Shown in pieces: positions 41,980-51,627 of a DNA stretch of 64,000 bases. The stretch's first letter is position 1. Each line of letters opens with the position of its first letter. Under the pieces are notes generated by a model. That model had not been told where the DNA came from, searched no databases, and worked only from the letters and a program-made list of their open reading frames with translations. This DNA comes from Thermoflavifilum sp. (GTDB taxonomy: Bacteria; Bacteroidota; Bacteroidia; Chitinophagales; Chitinophagaceae). The stretch lies in NCBI GenBank assembly GCA_023511875.1, contig JAIMAQ010000001.1, positions 310,001-374,000 on the forward strand, read 5' to 3'. The position numbers and the translations under genes are program-made.

Positions 41980-43731
41980 ATGGTACATCAACTTTTACCC
42001 AAGCGATGGGTATTTAAACCTAAGCTTTCCCCTCATGCATCATTGGCCGATTTATTTCGGTTGCAACAATCTTTGCAAATTCGCATGCTTTGGTGCAGGC
42101 TACTAGCCCAACGGGGCATTACCACCTATGAAGAAGTATATCGTTTTTTTCGTCCTTCCTTTGCCCATTTACACGATCCATTTCTCATGCCCAACATGCA
42201 ATGGGTATCGCAGCGCATTTGGCAAGCCATAGATCAGCGAGAGATCATTTGGATTTTTGGAGATTATGATGTAGATGGCACTACGGCTGTAGCTATTTTA
42301 TATGATTTCTTGCAACGATTAGATGCTAAAGTGTTTTTTGATATACCCGATAGACTGAGCGAAGGATACGGGCTTTCATTGCTTGCTGTTGAACGTGCAA
42401 AAGCGCATCATGCTCAAGTGTTGATTACCCTTGATTGTGGAATGAAAGATTTTGAAGCCATACAAGCTGCACGTGCTGCAGGCATGGACGTGATCATTGT
42501 AGATCATCACTTGCCTGGAGAAAACTTACCCAATGCTAATGGCATTTTAAATCCTTTGCTCGACGATGCTTCTGGATTGTCGTATCCATATCGAGATCTA
42601 TCGGCTTGCGCAATTACCTTCAAGCTTATCCAAGCTTTGCACAATAGTAGACCATCGAATATCTGTATTCAAGCTTATTTAGATCGTGTAGCTTTAAGCA
42701 TTGCTGCAGACATTGTTCCGCTTACGGGAGAAAATCGTACACTGCTCTGTTTAGGGCTAGAACAGATCAATCAACAACCTTCTCCTGGGCTACAAGCTTT
42801 GATTGAAGTGAGTGGCTTGGCGGCAAAAGGGAAGCCATTGATAGGTATGCGCGAGTTGGGTTTTATTTTAGCTCCCAGAGTTAATGCTGCAGGACGCATC
42901 AGCGATGCACACACAGCTGTGCATTTATTTACCGCCCATGATTCGCAACTAGCCCTTACTCTTGCTCAGGAATTGCATATGCGTAATGCACAACGCATAG
43001 AAAATGATCGCAGCATTAGCCAAGAAGCGAAGGAATGGCTGGATACCCATCCCGAAGAAAAGCAACGGCATACGATTGTTGTTTATCAACCACACTGGCA
43101 CAAGGGCGTAATTGGTATTGTAGCTTCTCGATTGGTGGAGTGGTATTACAAACCTACTATTGTGCTCACAGCTGCCGAGGATAAAATTGCTGGTTCAGCG
43201 CGTTCTGTGCCTGGCTTTAATCTTTATCGAGCCATAGAGGCCTGTGGATCTTTGTTAGAACGATATGGGGGGCATGATTATGCTGCGGGATTGCTTCTGC
43301 ATCCGAGCCGGCTGGAAGCTTTTCGGCAAAAATTTGAAAGCGTAGTAGCTTCTACCATCACTCCAGATGCGCTTAAACCTACTATTTATATCGATGAAGA
43401 GCTTGTGCCCAACGATATCACTCCAGCTTTTATACGTATGCTTAAGCAATTTGAGCCTTTTGGCATGGGCAATGAAGCTCCCATATTTTGCATGCGCCAC
43501 ATCGATACAATTAGTTGCGTTCAGGTCATGAGTGATCAACACCTGAAATTTCAAATCATACGCCCTTCCCTTCCTCCACTCGAAGTGGTAGGGTTTCAAA
43601 TGGCCGATTGTTTTGAATTATTTCGATCCTCAAAGCCAAAGGATATATGTTTTGTGGTTGAGGAAAATTCTTGGAATGGCCAAACTCAATTGCAACTTCG
43701 TTTACTCGACATACGAATTAGTCATGACTAA
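41980..43731 (+). CDS. recJ: Single-stranded-DNA exonuclease RecJ
   Basis: RecJ is the 5'-3' exonuclease used in recombination and mismatch repair. The protein (583 aa) belongs to the DHH superfamily: WIFGDYDVDGTTA (about residues 90-102), TLDCGMKD, VDHHLPGE (the DHH motif), and the DHHA1 motif near GGHDYAAG. APRVNAAGR is intact. The length is typical. Its last 14 bases overlap the convergent DUF983 gene. Confidence 0.95.
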   Translation: MVHQLLPKRWVFKPKLSPHASLADLFRLQQSLQIRMLWCRLLAQRGITTYEEVYRFFRPSFAHLHDPFLMPNMQWVSQRIWQAIDQREIIWIFGDYDVDGTTAVAILYDFLQRLDAKVFFDIPDRLSEGYGLSLLAVERAKAHHAQVLITLDCGMKDFEAIQAARAAGMDVIIVDHHLPGENLPNANGILNPLLDDASGLSYPYRDLSACAITFKLIQALHNSRPSNICIQAYLDRVALSIAADIVPLTGENRTLLCLGLEQINQQPSPGLQALIEVSGLAAKGKPLIGMRELGFILAPRVNAAGRISDAHTAVHLFTAHDSQLALTLAQELHMRNAQRIENDRSISQEAKEWLDTHPEEKQRHTIVVYQPHWHKGVIGIVASRLVEWYYKPTIVLTAAEDKIAGSARSVPGFNLYRAIEACGSLLERYGGHDYAAGLLLHPSRLEAFRQKFESVVASTITPDALKPTIYIDEELVPNDITPAFIRMLKQFEPFGMGNEAPIFCMRHIDTISCVQVMSDQHLKFQIIRPSLPPLEVVGFQMADCFELFRSSKPKDICFVVEENSWNGQTQLQLRLLDIRISHD

Positions 43732-44158
43732 CTGGCTGTGTAGGAGTGGAAACATGTTTTGGGGTAGCTTTTGGGTCGTAGTGGACAAAAATACTGAGGT
43801 AAATAATCCGTGAAAGCCTCATTAAGTAAGGCATAGTGAGGATGAGAATGATCCCATTGACAATGAGCCAATGAATAATGCTATTATCTTTCCAGCTAAT
43901 TCCGAAAAATATCCAATACCATATTAAGTTAAACACTGAAAGAGCAACCGTTAACGCATAACTCACATAACCAGTTCCATACCAGAAGCCTGTTTCTAAT
44001 TCTGTTTTTTGCCCGCATACAGGGCATTTATCATACATATCGAGGGTATGAGAAAGCTTGTAGGGGTTGGAAGTGCGGAACAGGAAGCCTTTTCTACAGT
44101 GGGGACATTTCAGTCGCAAGGTAGATTTCAAATAAGCGGCAATTGTTTGAATCGACAT
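43718..44158 (-). CDS. DUF983 membrane protein with zinc-ribbon motifs
   Basis: This 146-residue protein has two CxxC pairs (CPHC at about residue 19 and CPVC at about 46) that could bind one zinc. They are followed by the family segment ELETGFWYGTGYVSYAL and two membrane helices (about residues 60-85 and 92-115). This matches DUF983, whose function is unknown. Exact -7 element 28 bases upstream. It shares its 3' end with recJ by 14 bases. Confidence 0.85.
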   Translation of the reverse strand: MSIQTIAAYLKSTLRLKCPHCRKGFLFRTSNPYKLSHTLDMYDKCPVCGQKTELETGFWYGTGYVSYALTVALSVFNLIWYWIFFGISWKDNSIIHWLIVNGIILILTMPYLMRLSRIIYLSIFVHYDPKATPKHVSTPTQPVSHD

Positions 44159-44186
44159 GGATGGGGAATTTCCTGAAAAAACAAGG

Positions 44187-44194
44187 CAAAGTTA
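44187..44194 (-). promoter_or_regulatory. -7 element (TAACTTTG) for the DUF983 gene
   Basis: This is an exact TAnnTTTG match on the minus strand, 28 bases upstream of the ATG at 44158. Confidence 0.5.
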
Positions 44195-44231
44195 CAACGA
44201 AAAATATGCATATCGAGGCAAAATTTACATC

Positions 44232-45770
44232 TCAAGATCCCCAGTTTTCACGGTCGAGGCTTCTGTATTGGATGGCCTCGGCCAGATGCTGTATCTGGAT
44301 ATCGGCCGAATTATCTAAATCGGCTATGGTACGGGCTACCTTTAAGATACGGTCGTATGCTCGAGCCGAAAGATGTAGCCGTTCCATTGCAGTTTTGAGC
44401 AGCTGGGCTCCTGCTTGGGGGATTGCACAATATTGCCTGAGCAGCTGACTATGAATTTGGGCATTGCAATAGATCCCTGGATGTGCCTGGTAGCGTTGTT
44501 GCTGAATTTGCCGTGCCCGAATTACCCTTTCTCGAATCGATGTGCTTTTTTCTGCGGGCTGTTGGGAAGAAAGTTGCAAAAAAGAAACCGGGGTTACTTC
44601 TACGTGAAGATCAATGCGGTCGAGCAATGGCCCAGAAATGCGGCTCAAGTATTTCTGCACGGCTCCTGGCGGACAAGTACATTCTTTTTCTGGATGGTTG
44701 AAATATCCGCAAGGACAGGGATTCATCGACGCCACAAGCATGAAACTGGCCGGGAATTCAATGGCTATTTTGGCTCGCGAAATCGTTACTTTTCTTTCTT
44801 CTAAAGGTTGACGCAACACCTCTAGCACGGAACGCTTAAATTCAGGCAACTCGTCGAGAAATAATACCCCATTGTGGGCCAATGAGATTTCCCCAGGCTG
44901 GGGAATACTGCCCCCGCCAACTAATGCGGTGTCGCTAATGGTGTGGTGAGGTGCACGAAAAGGGCGGTGGGCAATTAAAGTAGCATGAGCTGGGAGCTTG
45001 CCGGCTACCGAATGGATTTTTGTGGTTTCCAGGGCTTCCTGCAGGCTTAGTGGAGGAAGTATAGTGGGCAAACGTTTTGCCAGCATAGTTTTCCCTGCGC
45101 CGGGAGGACCAATCAAAATCACATTATGCCCACCTGCAGCCGCAATCTCCATGGCCCGTTTAATATGTTCTTGGCCTTTTACGTCGCTAAAATCTTCGGT
45201 GAAGCTTTGTTGTGCTTCAAAAAATTCTTCCCGTGTGTCTACAGATAATGGTTGGAGAGCAATCGTGCCTCGAAAAAAATCAACTACTTCTCGAATATGT
45301 TCCACGCCATACACCTCTAAATGGTTGACCATGGCCGCTTCTCGAGCATTTTGTTTGGGTAAAATAAAACCTTTGAATTGTTCTGCACGAGCCTGAATAG
45401 CAATGGGTAAGGCCCCACGAATAGGTTGCAGAGAGCCATCTAACGAGAGTTCGCCCATGATGATGTACTGCGATAAGGCTTCGGCAGGCATCTGCCCGGA
45501 GGCGGCGAGAATGCCAATGGCTATGGGTAAGTCGTAGGCGGAGCCTGCTTTTTTGATATCGGCAGGCGCCATATTGACCACCACACGCATGCGTGGCATT
45601 TTGTATCCGCTGTTTTTTAAAGCTGCTTCTATGCGTTGCTGACTCTCTTTTACGGAATTATCAGGCAATCCTACCATGAAGTATTTCATGCCTTGTGAGA
45701 CATCTACTTCGATGGTGATAGTAATGGCATCAATGCCATGTACTGCACTTCCAAATGTTTTCACCAGCAT
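44232..45770 (-). CDS. comM: YifB/ComM family Mg-chelatase-like AAA ATPase
   Basis: ComM is a ring helicase that promotes branch migration during integration of incoming DNA. The protein (512 aa) has an N-terminal Lon-protease-like domain ([19 protein letters not shown]). The AAA core follows, with [15 protein letters not shown], Walker [10 protein letters not shown], and the Cys-rich [19 protein letters not shown] insert. The C-terminal domain has the [19 protein letters not shown] motif. The length is normal. It is in the same direction as DUF983 and the MutS-like gene but separated by 70-base gaps. Confidence 0.93.
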   Translation of the reverse strand: MLVKTFGSAVHGIDAITITIEVDVSQGMKYFMVGLPDNSVKESQQRIEAALKNSGYKMPRMRVVVNMAPADIKKAGSAYDLPIAIGILAASGQMPAEALSQYIIMGELSLDGSLQPIRGALPIAIQARAEQFKGFILPKQNAREAAMVNHLEVYGVEHIREVVDFFRGTIALQPLSVDTREEFFEAQQSFTEDFSDVKGQEHIKRAMEIAAAGGHNVILIGPPGAGKTMLAKRLPTILPPLSLQEALETTKIHSVAGKLPAHATLIAHRPFRAPHHTISDTALVGGGSIPQPGEISLAHNGVLFLDELPEFKRSVLEVLRQPLEERKVTISRAKIAIEFPASFMLVASMNPCPCGYFNHPEKECTCPPGAVQKYLSRISGPLLDRIDLHVEVTPVSFLQLSSQQPAEKSTSIRERVIRARQIQQQRYQAHPGIYCNAQIHSQLLRQYCAIPQAGAQLLKTAMERLHLSARAYDRILKVARTIADLDNSADIQIQHLAEAIQYRSLDRENWGS

Positions 45771-45844
45771 CTGATAGGGTTTGAATGGGTTGAAATTAAA
45801 GATTCAATAACATTTCTACAAGCATGTACCAGCAAATGAATATT

Positions 45845-47185
45845 TCATAGTTGGTCGTTTTCCAAAGTGCGTAACATGTCTATCACATGTTCTTGTTGTA
45901 GGATCGCATATCCCAGTCGATCGTTAGAAATACCTTCTCTCAAGCGATAATTGAAATGAAATTTTCCATGTTGCATCTCTACCTCGAAATAGCGAAACTG
46001 AATGTTAGGTAATGATTTCAATTGTTCGGCAATTTCATATAAGTGAGTCGATAAGATAAACAGGCTGTCGCGTACGGCAGCAAGCCCGCGAATGACACTT
46101 ACCGAACAATTGCGTGCATCATCTACATTAGTGCCTTTAAACAATTCATCGATAAGGATTAGCCAATGTTTCTTTTCTCGAATTTTTTCAATGGTATTTT
46201 TGATACGATGTACTTCGTTGTAGAAATAGCTTTTGCCATGAATTACATCATCTTCTACGTGAATATTGGTGAGCATTCCATCAAACAAAGTAAGCTGCAT
46301 GGCTTCGGCTGGCACTCCCATTCCCATGTGCGCAAGAAATACGGCTATGCCTATCGCCTTAATCAATGTGCTCTTTCCAGCCATGTTGGCTCCTGTGAGA
46401 AACAAGAAGTTTTGATTACGATGAAGAGTGAGATTGTTTTTTACGGGTTGTTGAAGCAATGGATGAAAAATGCCAGTTACCTGCAAATAAGGTGCGGGTA
46501 GATCAACAAATTCTGGGATTACGAACTGATACTGTTTTAATGCAGTGGCCATTGCATACCATGCATCGAGATGTGCATACAAACGAATGAGTTCATGTAA
46601 CCTGTTTCGAAAACGGCGACGTGCTACATCGTGTGCATGCAATACAATACGAACGGGGGTTTGTTTATGAAATGCATAATCAAATACTCGAGCTTCTGGT
46701 AGTTGGATAATTTGTTGCATGGCTTGTAAAATGCTAGCCAGGCCATGCGGTGTATGCGGGTGTAATAATAACTCTGTTAGTTGTCGACAGCCTTGAATGA
46801 GATCAGATACGTGTGAAAGGGCAAAACTTAAATACGAATAATCGCTTTTGCGCAGCGTACGAAACCAGAGTTTTTGAAACGCACCGTAAAATAGATTCGC
46901 AGCGGGTTTATCGGTTTCGATACGTGCATTCAGGTATTCTTCTACCATTACAATTGTACCATTCGTAATGCGTTGATCCCATTGGGGAAGATAAGCATAT
47001 ATGAATTGAATAATTTGTTGTACAGCTTGTATATCTTCTTTGCGGTGAAGAGGATGTAAAAAGATACGTTTCAATTCTGCTTTTCCAATGCTTGTTCGCG
47101 TAAAATCGAGATGATGAAATAAAGATAAATCTTCTTCTGGATGAAATATAGATAGGTCTTGATATGTAGTTTTATCTGTTTCCAT
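45845..47185 (-). CDS. MutS-related ATPase (short form)
   Basis: This 446-residue protein has only the core and ATPase parts of the MutS family. The C-terminal ATPase is clear: TGANMAGKSTLIK (Walker A), the ED box VEDDVIHGKSYFYNE, Walker B LILIDELFKGTN and STHLYEIA. The mismatch-recognition domain is missing, and there is no Smr or KOW domain, so it is neither MutS1 nor a full MutS2. Its DNA target is unknown. A TTG at 47206 overlaps the dihydroorotase stop and could be a coupled start; ATG 47185 is the safer call. Confidence 0.87.
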   Translation of the reverse strand: METDKTTYQDLSIFHPEEDLSLFHHLDFTRTSIGKAELKRIFLHPLHRKEDIQAVQQIIQFIYAYLPQWDQRITNGTIVMVEEYLNARIETDKPAANLFYGAFQKLWFRTLRKSDYSYLSFALSHVSDLIQGCRQLTELLLHPHTPHGLASILQAMQQIIQLPEARVFDYAFHKQTPVRIVLHAHDVARRRFRNRLHELIRLYAHLDAWYAMATALKQYQFVIPEFVDLPAPYLQVTGIFHPLLQQPVKNNLTLHRNQNFLFLTGANMAGKSTLIKAIGIAVFLAHMGMGVPAEAMQLTLFDGMLTNIHVEDDVIHGKSYFYNEVHRIKNTIEKIREKKHWLILIDELFKGTNVDDARNCSVSVIRGLAAVRDSLFILSTHLYEIAEQLKSLPNIQFRYFEVEMQHGKFHFNYRLREGISNDRLGYAILQQEHVIDMLRTLENDQL

Positions 47186-47202
47186 AGTATATGAAATAAT
47201 AG

Positions 47203-48546
47203 TCAACGGCGAAAACTAAGTCGCATACCCATTTGACGTTCATCAAAACTTCCTTCATGATAAGCTAAATGTCCACTCACAAAAGTATGGGTGATTTGAG
47301 TAGAAAATGTTTTCCCCTCAAAGGGGCTCCACTTACACTTGTATAGTATATGAGCTTCATCTACTGGAGTTTTGCCTTGTGGGTCTATGATCACTGCATC
47401 GGCAAAATATCCCTCGCGAATGAATCCTCTGTTTTGTATTTGAAAGCATATGGCTGGGTGATGGCACATTTTTTCAACGATTTGCTCTAATGAAATTTTT
47501 TGTTGCTGGTAATATTCGAGCATGAGTAGCAGCCCATGTTGAACCAACGGTAATCCAGCTGGCGCTTGTAGATAAGGTTGAAGTTTTTCTGCTCGAGTAT
47601 GCGGGGCATGATCTGTAGCCACAACGTCTATTTGCCCATCCAGCAAGGCTTGCCACAAAGCTTCACGATGCTGTGGGGCTTTGATAGCTGGATTACATTT
47701 GATGAAATTACCCAGTTGAACATAATCATTGGAGGTGAAATGCAAGTGATGTACGCATACTTCGGCAGTGATATTTTTAGCGGCAAGAGGAATGTCGTTT
47801 CGAAACAATTTTAATTCATCGGCTGTAGTGATGTGCAATACATGCAATCTGCTACCAAAGCGTTGCGCAAGTGATATGGCCAATGAAGATGAACGATAGC
47901 AGACTTCTTCATTACGGATGATCGGATGATCTGCAGCCGATAATTGATCGCCCTTTTGTGCTTTAATCATTTGTAGCCGTTGGCGAATCAATTGCTCATC
48001 TTCACAATGTGTGGCAATAGGAAGCTCGCATCTAGAAAAGATGTACTCAAGGGTAGCCAGATCATCGACGAGCAGGTTGCCTGTTGAAGAACCCATAAAA
48101 ATTTTTACCCCACATATATCTTGCTTGCGGTCATTGGCTTTATTGATTTCTCCTGTTTGATAATTGCTTGTTCCCAGGTAAAACGAATAATTCGCCAGTG
48201 AATGTTTACTCGCAATGGCATATTTTTCTTCCAGCAATTCCATCGTTGTAGCAGGGGGGTAAGTATTGGGCATTTCCATATAACTCGTTACGCCCCCAGC
48301 TACGCCAGCACGCGATTCCGTGTAGATAGTGGCTTTATGTGTATATCCAGGCTCTCGAAAATGCACCTGATCGTCGATAACTCCTGGCAACAGATATTTG
48401 TTTGTTCCATCAATTTCTTGCACCCTTCCCTCAATTTGTATTTGCGGAGCAATTTTTTCAAATCGACTGTTCTCGATCAACACGTCAGCAGGGGCAATTT
48501 TCCCTTCATTAACAACTAAAATGTTTTTGATCAAATATCTTTGCAT
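47203..48546 (-). CDS. pyrC: Dihydroorotase
   Basis: This is a zinc amidohydrolase (447 aa) of pyrimidine synthesis. Usual features are visible: VHFREPGYTHKAT, EMPNTYPP, the HCEDE strand histidine, HVLHITTADE and ATDHAPHTRAEK. The metal motif HxH at the start reads QVH (IDDQVHFRE), so the first His is Gln; I believe this is usual in Bacteroidota members of the family. The start is ATG 48546 (MQRYLIKNILVV). The MutS-like gene follows without a gap. Confidence 0.9.
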   Translation of the reverse strand: MQRYLIKNILVVNEGKIAPADVLIENSRFEKIAPQIQIEGRVQEIDGTNKYLLPGVIDDQVHFREPGYTHKATIYTESRAGVAGGVTSYMEMPNTYPPATTMELLEEKYAIASKHSLANYSFYLGTSNYQTGEINKANDRKQDICGVKIFMGSSTGNLLVDDLATLEYIFSRCELPIATHCEDEQLIRQRLQMIKAQKGDQLSAADHPIIRNEEVCYRSSSLAISLAQRFGSRLHVLHITTADELKLFRNDIPLAAKNITAEVCVHHLHFTSNDYVQLGNFIKCNPAIKAPQHREALWQALLDGQIDVVATDHAPHTRAEKLQPYLQAPAGLPLVQHGLLLMLEYYQQQKISLEQIVEKMCHHPAICFQIQNRGFIREGYFADAVIIDPQGKTPVDEAHILYKCKWSPFEGKTFSTQITHTFVSGHLAYHEGSFDERQMGMRLSFRR

Positions 48547-48584
48547 GCGATAAAAATACACAATCATTCTATATTCCTCAACTG

Positions 48585-50291
48585 ATGCCTTTCATCATGC
48601 TTCGCCGCACATTCTTCTTCTCCAAACATTATGTATGCTTATTGGTTATAGGATGTATCACATTACAGGCTATTGCTCAATCAACCTATTTACCAATGCA
48701 TTCGGCTGCAGAAGAAGAAATAAATCGTTTGGAGATTCTTTCCGGAAAATTGCCTTCCAGCTTCTCCAGTTTTGTGAAACCTTATTCGGCTGCTGCGGTG
48801 GTGCCTTTTGTGCAACAAATAGACTCACAAATGGGTGGCTCGCTTTCGGAGGTAGATCGCTATTTAATCAGCCAACTTTACACAGATTACCCAGAATGGG
48901 TGAGCGATTCCACGTTGAGCAGAGTGAGCAGGCATCCATTGTGGAAACATTTTTATACCTCGCCTAGTTATTTGTTTCAATACAAAAGTCCAGATTTTTA
49001 TTTCACCATTAATCCTGTGTTGCTATTACAAGCTGGAAAAGAAGCTCATGATGGAGATTTGCTTTTTGTGAATACACGAGGGTTGGAGATGAAGGGCCGC
49101 CTGGCTGGTAAGATAGGATTTTATACGTTTTTGTCGGACAATCAAGAACGGCCACCATTGTATGTTCAGCAATGGATTCAACAGTATCATGCAGTGCCGG
49201 GAATGGGCTATTACAAGATTTATCAACAAAATGGAGTGGATTATCTGCATGCTACGGGGTATATCAGCTTTCCAGTTACCAAATATATTGAGGTAAACTT
49301 TGGATATGGAAAAACTTTTCTGGGAGAGGGTTTCAGGAGTATGTTTTTGAGTGATTTTTCAAACGATTATCCTTACTTAAAGCTGAACACAAATGTTTGG
49401 CGGTTGCATTATGTAAACTTATTTGCCGAGCTCACTTCTCAATTTCTTCCCGATAGTGATTATTTGCGTCCAAAAAAGTATATGGCCTTGCATGATTTAA
49501 GCATGGACATTACCAAATGGCTCAATGTTGGGGTGTTTGAAAGTGTAATATTTAGCAGAGCTGATCATTTTGATTTCGCTTATTTGAATCCAGTTATTTT
49601 TTATCGTTCGGTTGAACAACAATTGGGTAGCCCTGATAAGGCCCATGTAGGTTTTCATGCTACAGCCAATGTAGCACATCGCTGGCAATTTTATGGCCAG
49701 TTTTTGTTTGATGAATTAAAAGTGAAACATTTTTTTAGCCACGATGGCTGGTGGGGAAATAAATGGGCGGCGCAAATAGGTGGTAAATATGTGAATGCTT
49801 TTGGTATATCTCATTTAGATTTACAAGGTGAAATAAACATTGTTAGGCCTTATACCTATACGCATAGAGATACCATCACCAATTATACGCATTACAATCA
49901 ACCTCTGGCCGACCCGTTGGGGGCCAATTTTAGAGAATGGATAGGCATTGCACGTTACCATCCCATTCCTCGTCTATCGTTTTATGGACAACTCATGTAT
50001 GTAGAACAAGGTCGCGATACGGCAGGAGTGAATTGGGGAAGCAATATTTTTAAAACGTACACCACTCGTGAGCAAGAATATGGAAATCGGATTGGTCAAG
50101 GATTGCTCGCCAAGATCGCCAGTTTGCAATTCAGGGTTTCTTATGAAATCAAAGATCATTTCTTTGTAGATTTCAGTTATTTATACCGCAAAACGGGTGG
50201 AACTTATTTCAACTATTCGCCGCAACCTTCTACTCGGATGTGGAGCATAGCTTTGCGCTGGAACATTGCTCCGCGTACTTACGATTTTTAA
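48585..50291 (+). CDS. Wzi/RemB-like outer-membrane beta-barrel protein
   Basis: This 568-residue protein has an N-terminal signal peptide (hydrophobic to about residue 32, ending AIAQ). A short helical part follows (AAEEEINRLEILSG), then a long region of alternating strands rich in Tyr, Phe and Trp. The phrases GFYTFLSDNQERPP, VNFGYGKTFLGEGFRSMFLSDF and GVFESVIFSRADHFDFAYLNP match the Wzi-type capsule assembly barrel family, which in flavobacteria includes the gliding surface protein RemB. Either an outer-membrane carbohydrate-attachment role or a motility link is possible. ATG 48597 is an alternative start. Confidence 0.6.
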   Translation: MPFIMLRRTFFFSKHYVCLLVIGCITLQAIAQSTYLPMHSAAEEEINRLEILSGKLPSSFSSFVKPYSAAAVVPFVQQIDSQMGGSLSEVDRYLISQLYTDYPEWVSDSTLSRVSRHPLWKHFYTSPSYLFQYKSPDFYFTINPVLLLQAGKEAHDGDLLFVNTRGLEMKGRLAGKIGFYTFLSDNQERPPLYVQQWIQQYHAVPGMGYYKIYQQNGVDYLHATGYISFPVTKYIEVNFGYGKTFLGEGFRSMFLSDFSNDYPYLKLNTNVWRLHYVNLFAELTSQFLPDSDYLRPKKYMALHDLSMDITKWLNVGVFESVIFSRADHFDFAYLNPVIFYRSVEQQLGSPDKAHVGFHATANVAHRWQFYGQFLFDELKVKHFFSHDGWWGNKWAAQIGGKYVNAFGISHLDLQGEINIVRPYTYTHRDTITNYTHYNQPLADPLGANFREWIGIARYHPIPRLSFYGQLMYVEQGRDTAGVNWGSNIFKTYTTREQEYGNRIGQGLLAKIASLQFRVSYEIKDHFFVDFSYLYRKTGGTYFNYSPQPSTRMWSIALRWNIAPRTYDF

Positions 50292-50292
50292 A

Positions 50293-50323
50293 CAAAAAAG
50301 CTGCAACTGATAACAGATGCAGC
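50293..50323 (-). terminator. Terminator of the rpsF-rpsR-rplI operon
   Basis: On the minus strand GCTGCA-T-CTG pairs with CAG-T-TGCAGC around a 4-base loop, with one internal mismatch, and is followed by CTTTTTTG. It begins 25 bases after the rplI stop. Confidence 0.7.
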
Positions 50324-50348
50324 GTGGAGCAGAATAATCTTGGATAAC

Positions 50349-50795
50349 TTACTCGGCAACAACTTCAAATTGCACATTTATTTCATTACCCTTTCCAAAG
50401 TCGATGCGGGCAGTATACACTCCCAATTCTTTTACTTCTTCTAACAAATGAATGTGCCTGCGATCTACTTCATAGCCCTTTTGTGCCTTGATGGCTTGAG
50501 CAATCTGCACGGGAGTAACCGAACCAAATATTTTTCCGCTGGTACCTACCTTTGCGCCAATGCGCAGCGGAGAGGCTTGCAAGGCTTCTTTCACCTGGGC
50601 TATAGTAGCCAGTAGAGCTTCTTCTTTACGCCGTTCAATTTTTTTACGGTGTTCCAGCCAACGCAGATTTGCAGGACTGGCTTCAACAGCAAGCTTGCGA
50701 GGGATCAGGTAATTTCTGCCATAGCCATCTTTTACGTTGACTAGGTCGTGTTGGTGCCCAAGGTTTTCTACATCTTGCAGCAGAATGACTTGCAT
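50349..50795 (-). CDS. rplI: 50S ribosomal protein L9
   Basis: L9 binds 23S rRNA at the base of the L1 stalk. The protein (148 aa) has the N-terminal domain signature VILLQDVENLGHQHDLVNVKDGYGRNYLIP, a long central helix (RWLEHRKKIERRKEE) and the C-terminal domain. The length is standard. It is the last gene of the S6-S18-L9 operon, 19 bases after rpsR. Confidence 0.97.
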   Translation of the reverse strand: MQVILLQDVENLGHQHDLVNVKDGYGRNYLIPRKLAVEASPANLRWLEHRKKIERRKEEALLATIAQVKEALQASPLRIGAKVGTSGKIFGSVTPVQIAQAIKAQKGYEVDRRHIHLLEEVKELGVYTARIDFGKGNEINVQFEVVAE

Positions 50796-50814
50796 AGGTT
50801 TGCGAATTTTCGGG

Positions 50815-51084
50815 TTACTTCAACAGGTCGGTTACATATGGCAATAGAGCCATCTGGCGAGCCCTTTTCACAGCCTGAGCCAGTTTGCGCTGATATTTTA
50901 ATGAATTACCTGTGATGCGACGAGGTAAAATCTTGCCTTGTTCGTTCAAAAATTTTTTCAAAAACTCGGCATCCTTGTAATCAATGTATTTAATGCCAAG
51001 CTTTTTGAAACGGCAATATTTTTTCTGACGCTTTTCAATGCGTGTAGCCGTTAGATATTTGATTTCAGGTTGTTTCGTAGCCAT
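50815..51084 (-). CDS. rpsR: 30S ribosomal protein S18
   Basis: S18 pairs with S6 on the platform of the small subunit. The 89-residue protein shows [36 protein letters not shown], which is the core signature, and [10 protein letters not shown]. It lies 14 bases after rpsF. It has one Cys, so it is not the four-Cys zinc form. Confidence 0.97.
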   Translation of the reverse strand: MATKQPEIKYLTATRIEKRQKKYCRFKKLGIKYIDYKDAEFLKKFLNEQGKILPRRITGNSLKYQRKLAQAVKRARQMALLPYVTDLLK

Positions 51085-51098
51085 ATCGTGTAAATCAA

Positions 51099-51470
51099 TT
51101 AGGCGTTGAGATCATCAAATTCTTTTTCAATAGCGGTTTGTTGCATGCCAGCTCTCCGCTTGGCATTGTATTCAATAGCATATTTATCGAGATGGGTGAT
51201 CATGTGGCGCATCACCTGTTCATCCCGATTGAGTTGCAGGGAGAGTTTGGCATTGAGATCGGAAGGCGCCTGATATTCAAGCACCCAGTACAATCCAGTG
51301 GTTTTTTTCTGAATGGGATAAGCCAACGATCTCAACCCCCAAGGTTCCTGGTGAACAATCTCCCCACCGTTTTCAAGAATGAAATCGACATATTTCTTTT
51401 GTGCCGCCGCATATTCCTCATCGGAGAGGATGGGGGTAAAGATCACCATCAATTCATATTGATTCATCAT
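51099..51470 (-). CDS. rpsF: 30S ribosomal protein S6
   Basis: S6 (123 aa) starts with [18 protein letters not shown] and contains the family segment [23 protein letters not shown], followed by [11 protein letters not shown]. First gene of the operon. Two ATG codons occur in tandem; either could start. The predicted transcript starts about 25 bases upstream, which leaves no room for the S6:S18-binding leader structure known from other phyla. Confidence 0.96.
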   Translation of the reverse strand: MMNQYELMVIFTPILSDEEYAAAQKKYVDFILENGGEIVHQEPWGLRSLAYPIQKKTTGLYWVLEYQAPSDLNAKLSLQLNRDEQVMRHMITHLDKYAIEYNAKRRAGMQQTAIEKEFDDLNA

Positions 51471-51499
51471 ATTCGATGTTTAGAATGAATTTGGGAGTG

Positions 51500-51507
51500 C
51501 AAAGATA
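51500..51507 (-). promoter_or_regulatory. -7 element (TATCTTTG) for the rpsF operon
   Basis: This is an exact TAnnTTTG match on the minus strand, 29 bases upstream of the rpsF start. Confidence 0.6.
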
Positions 51508-51593
51508 GGAGAATTTATTGGAACACAAGCGCAGAATTTGAAAGACAATCTGTCAGCTTCCTGGAGTGGCATAAGGTTTGGAAAAACATGTGG

Positions 51594-51601
51594 TACATTT
51601 G
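51594..51601 (+). promoter_or_regulatory. -7 element (TACATTTG) for htpG
   Basis: This is an exact TAnnTTTG match, 26 bases before the htpG ATG at 51628. I see no heat-shock-specific operator such as an inverted CIRCE repeat. Confidence 0.6.
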
Positions 51602-51627
51602 CCTGCCGTTGTTAAACCTACAGAGCT

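Noticed and set aside
51471-51507. S6:S18-binding leader motif before rpsF
   Set aside because: The predicted leader is only about 25 bases and shows no hairpin with the required bulge.
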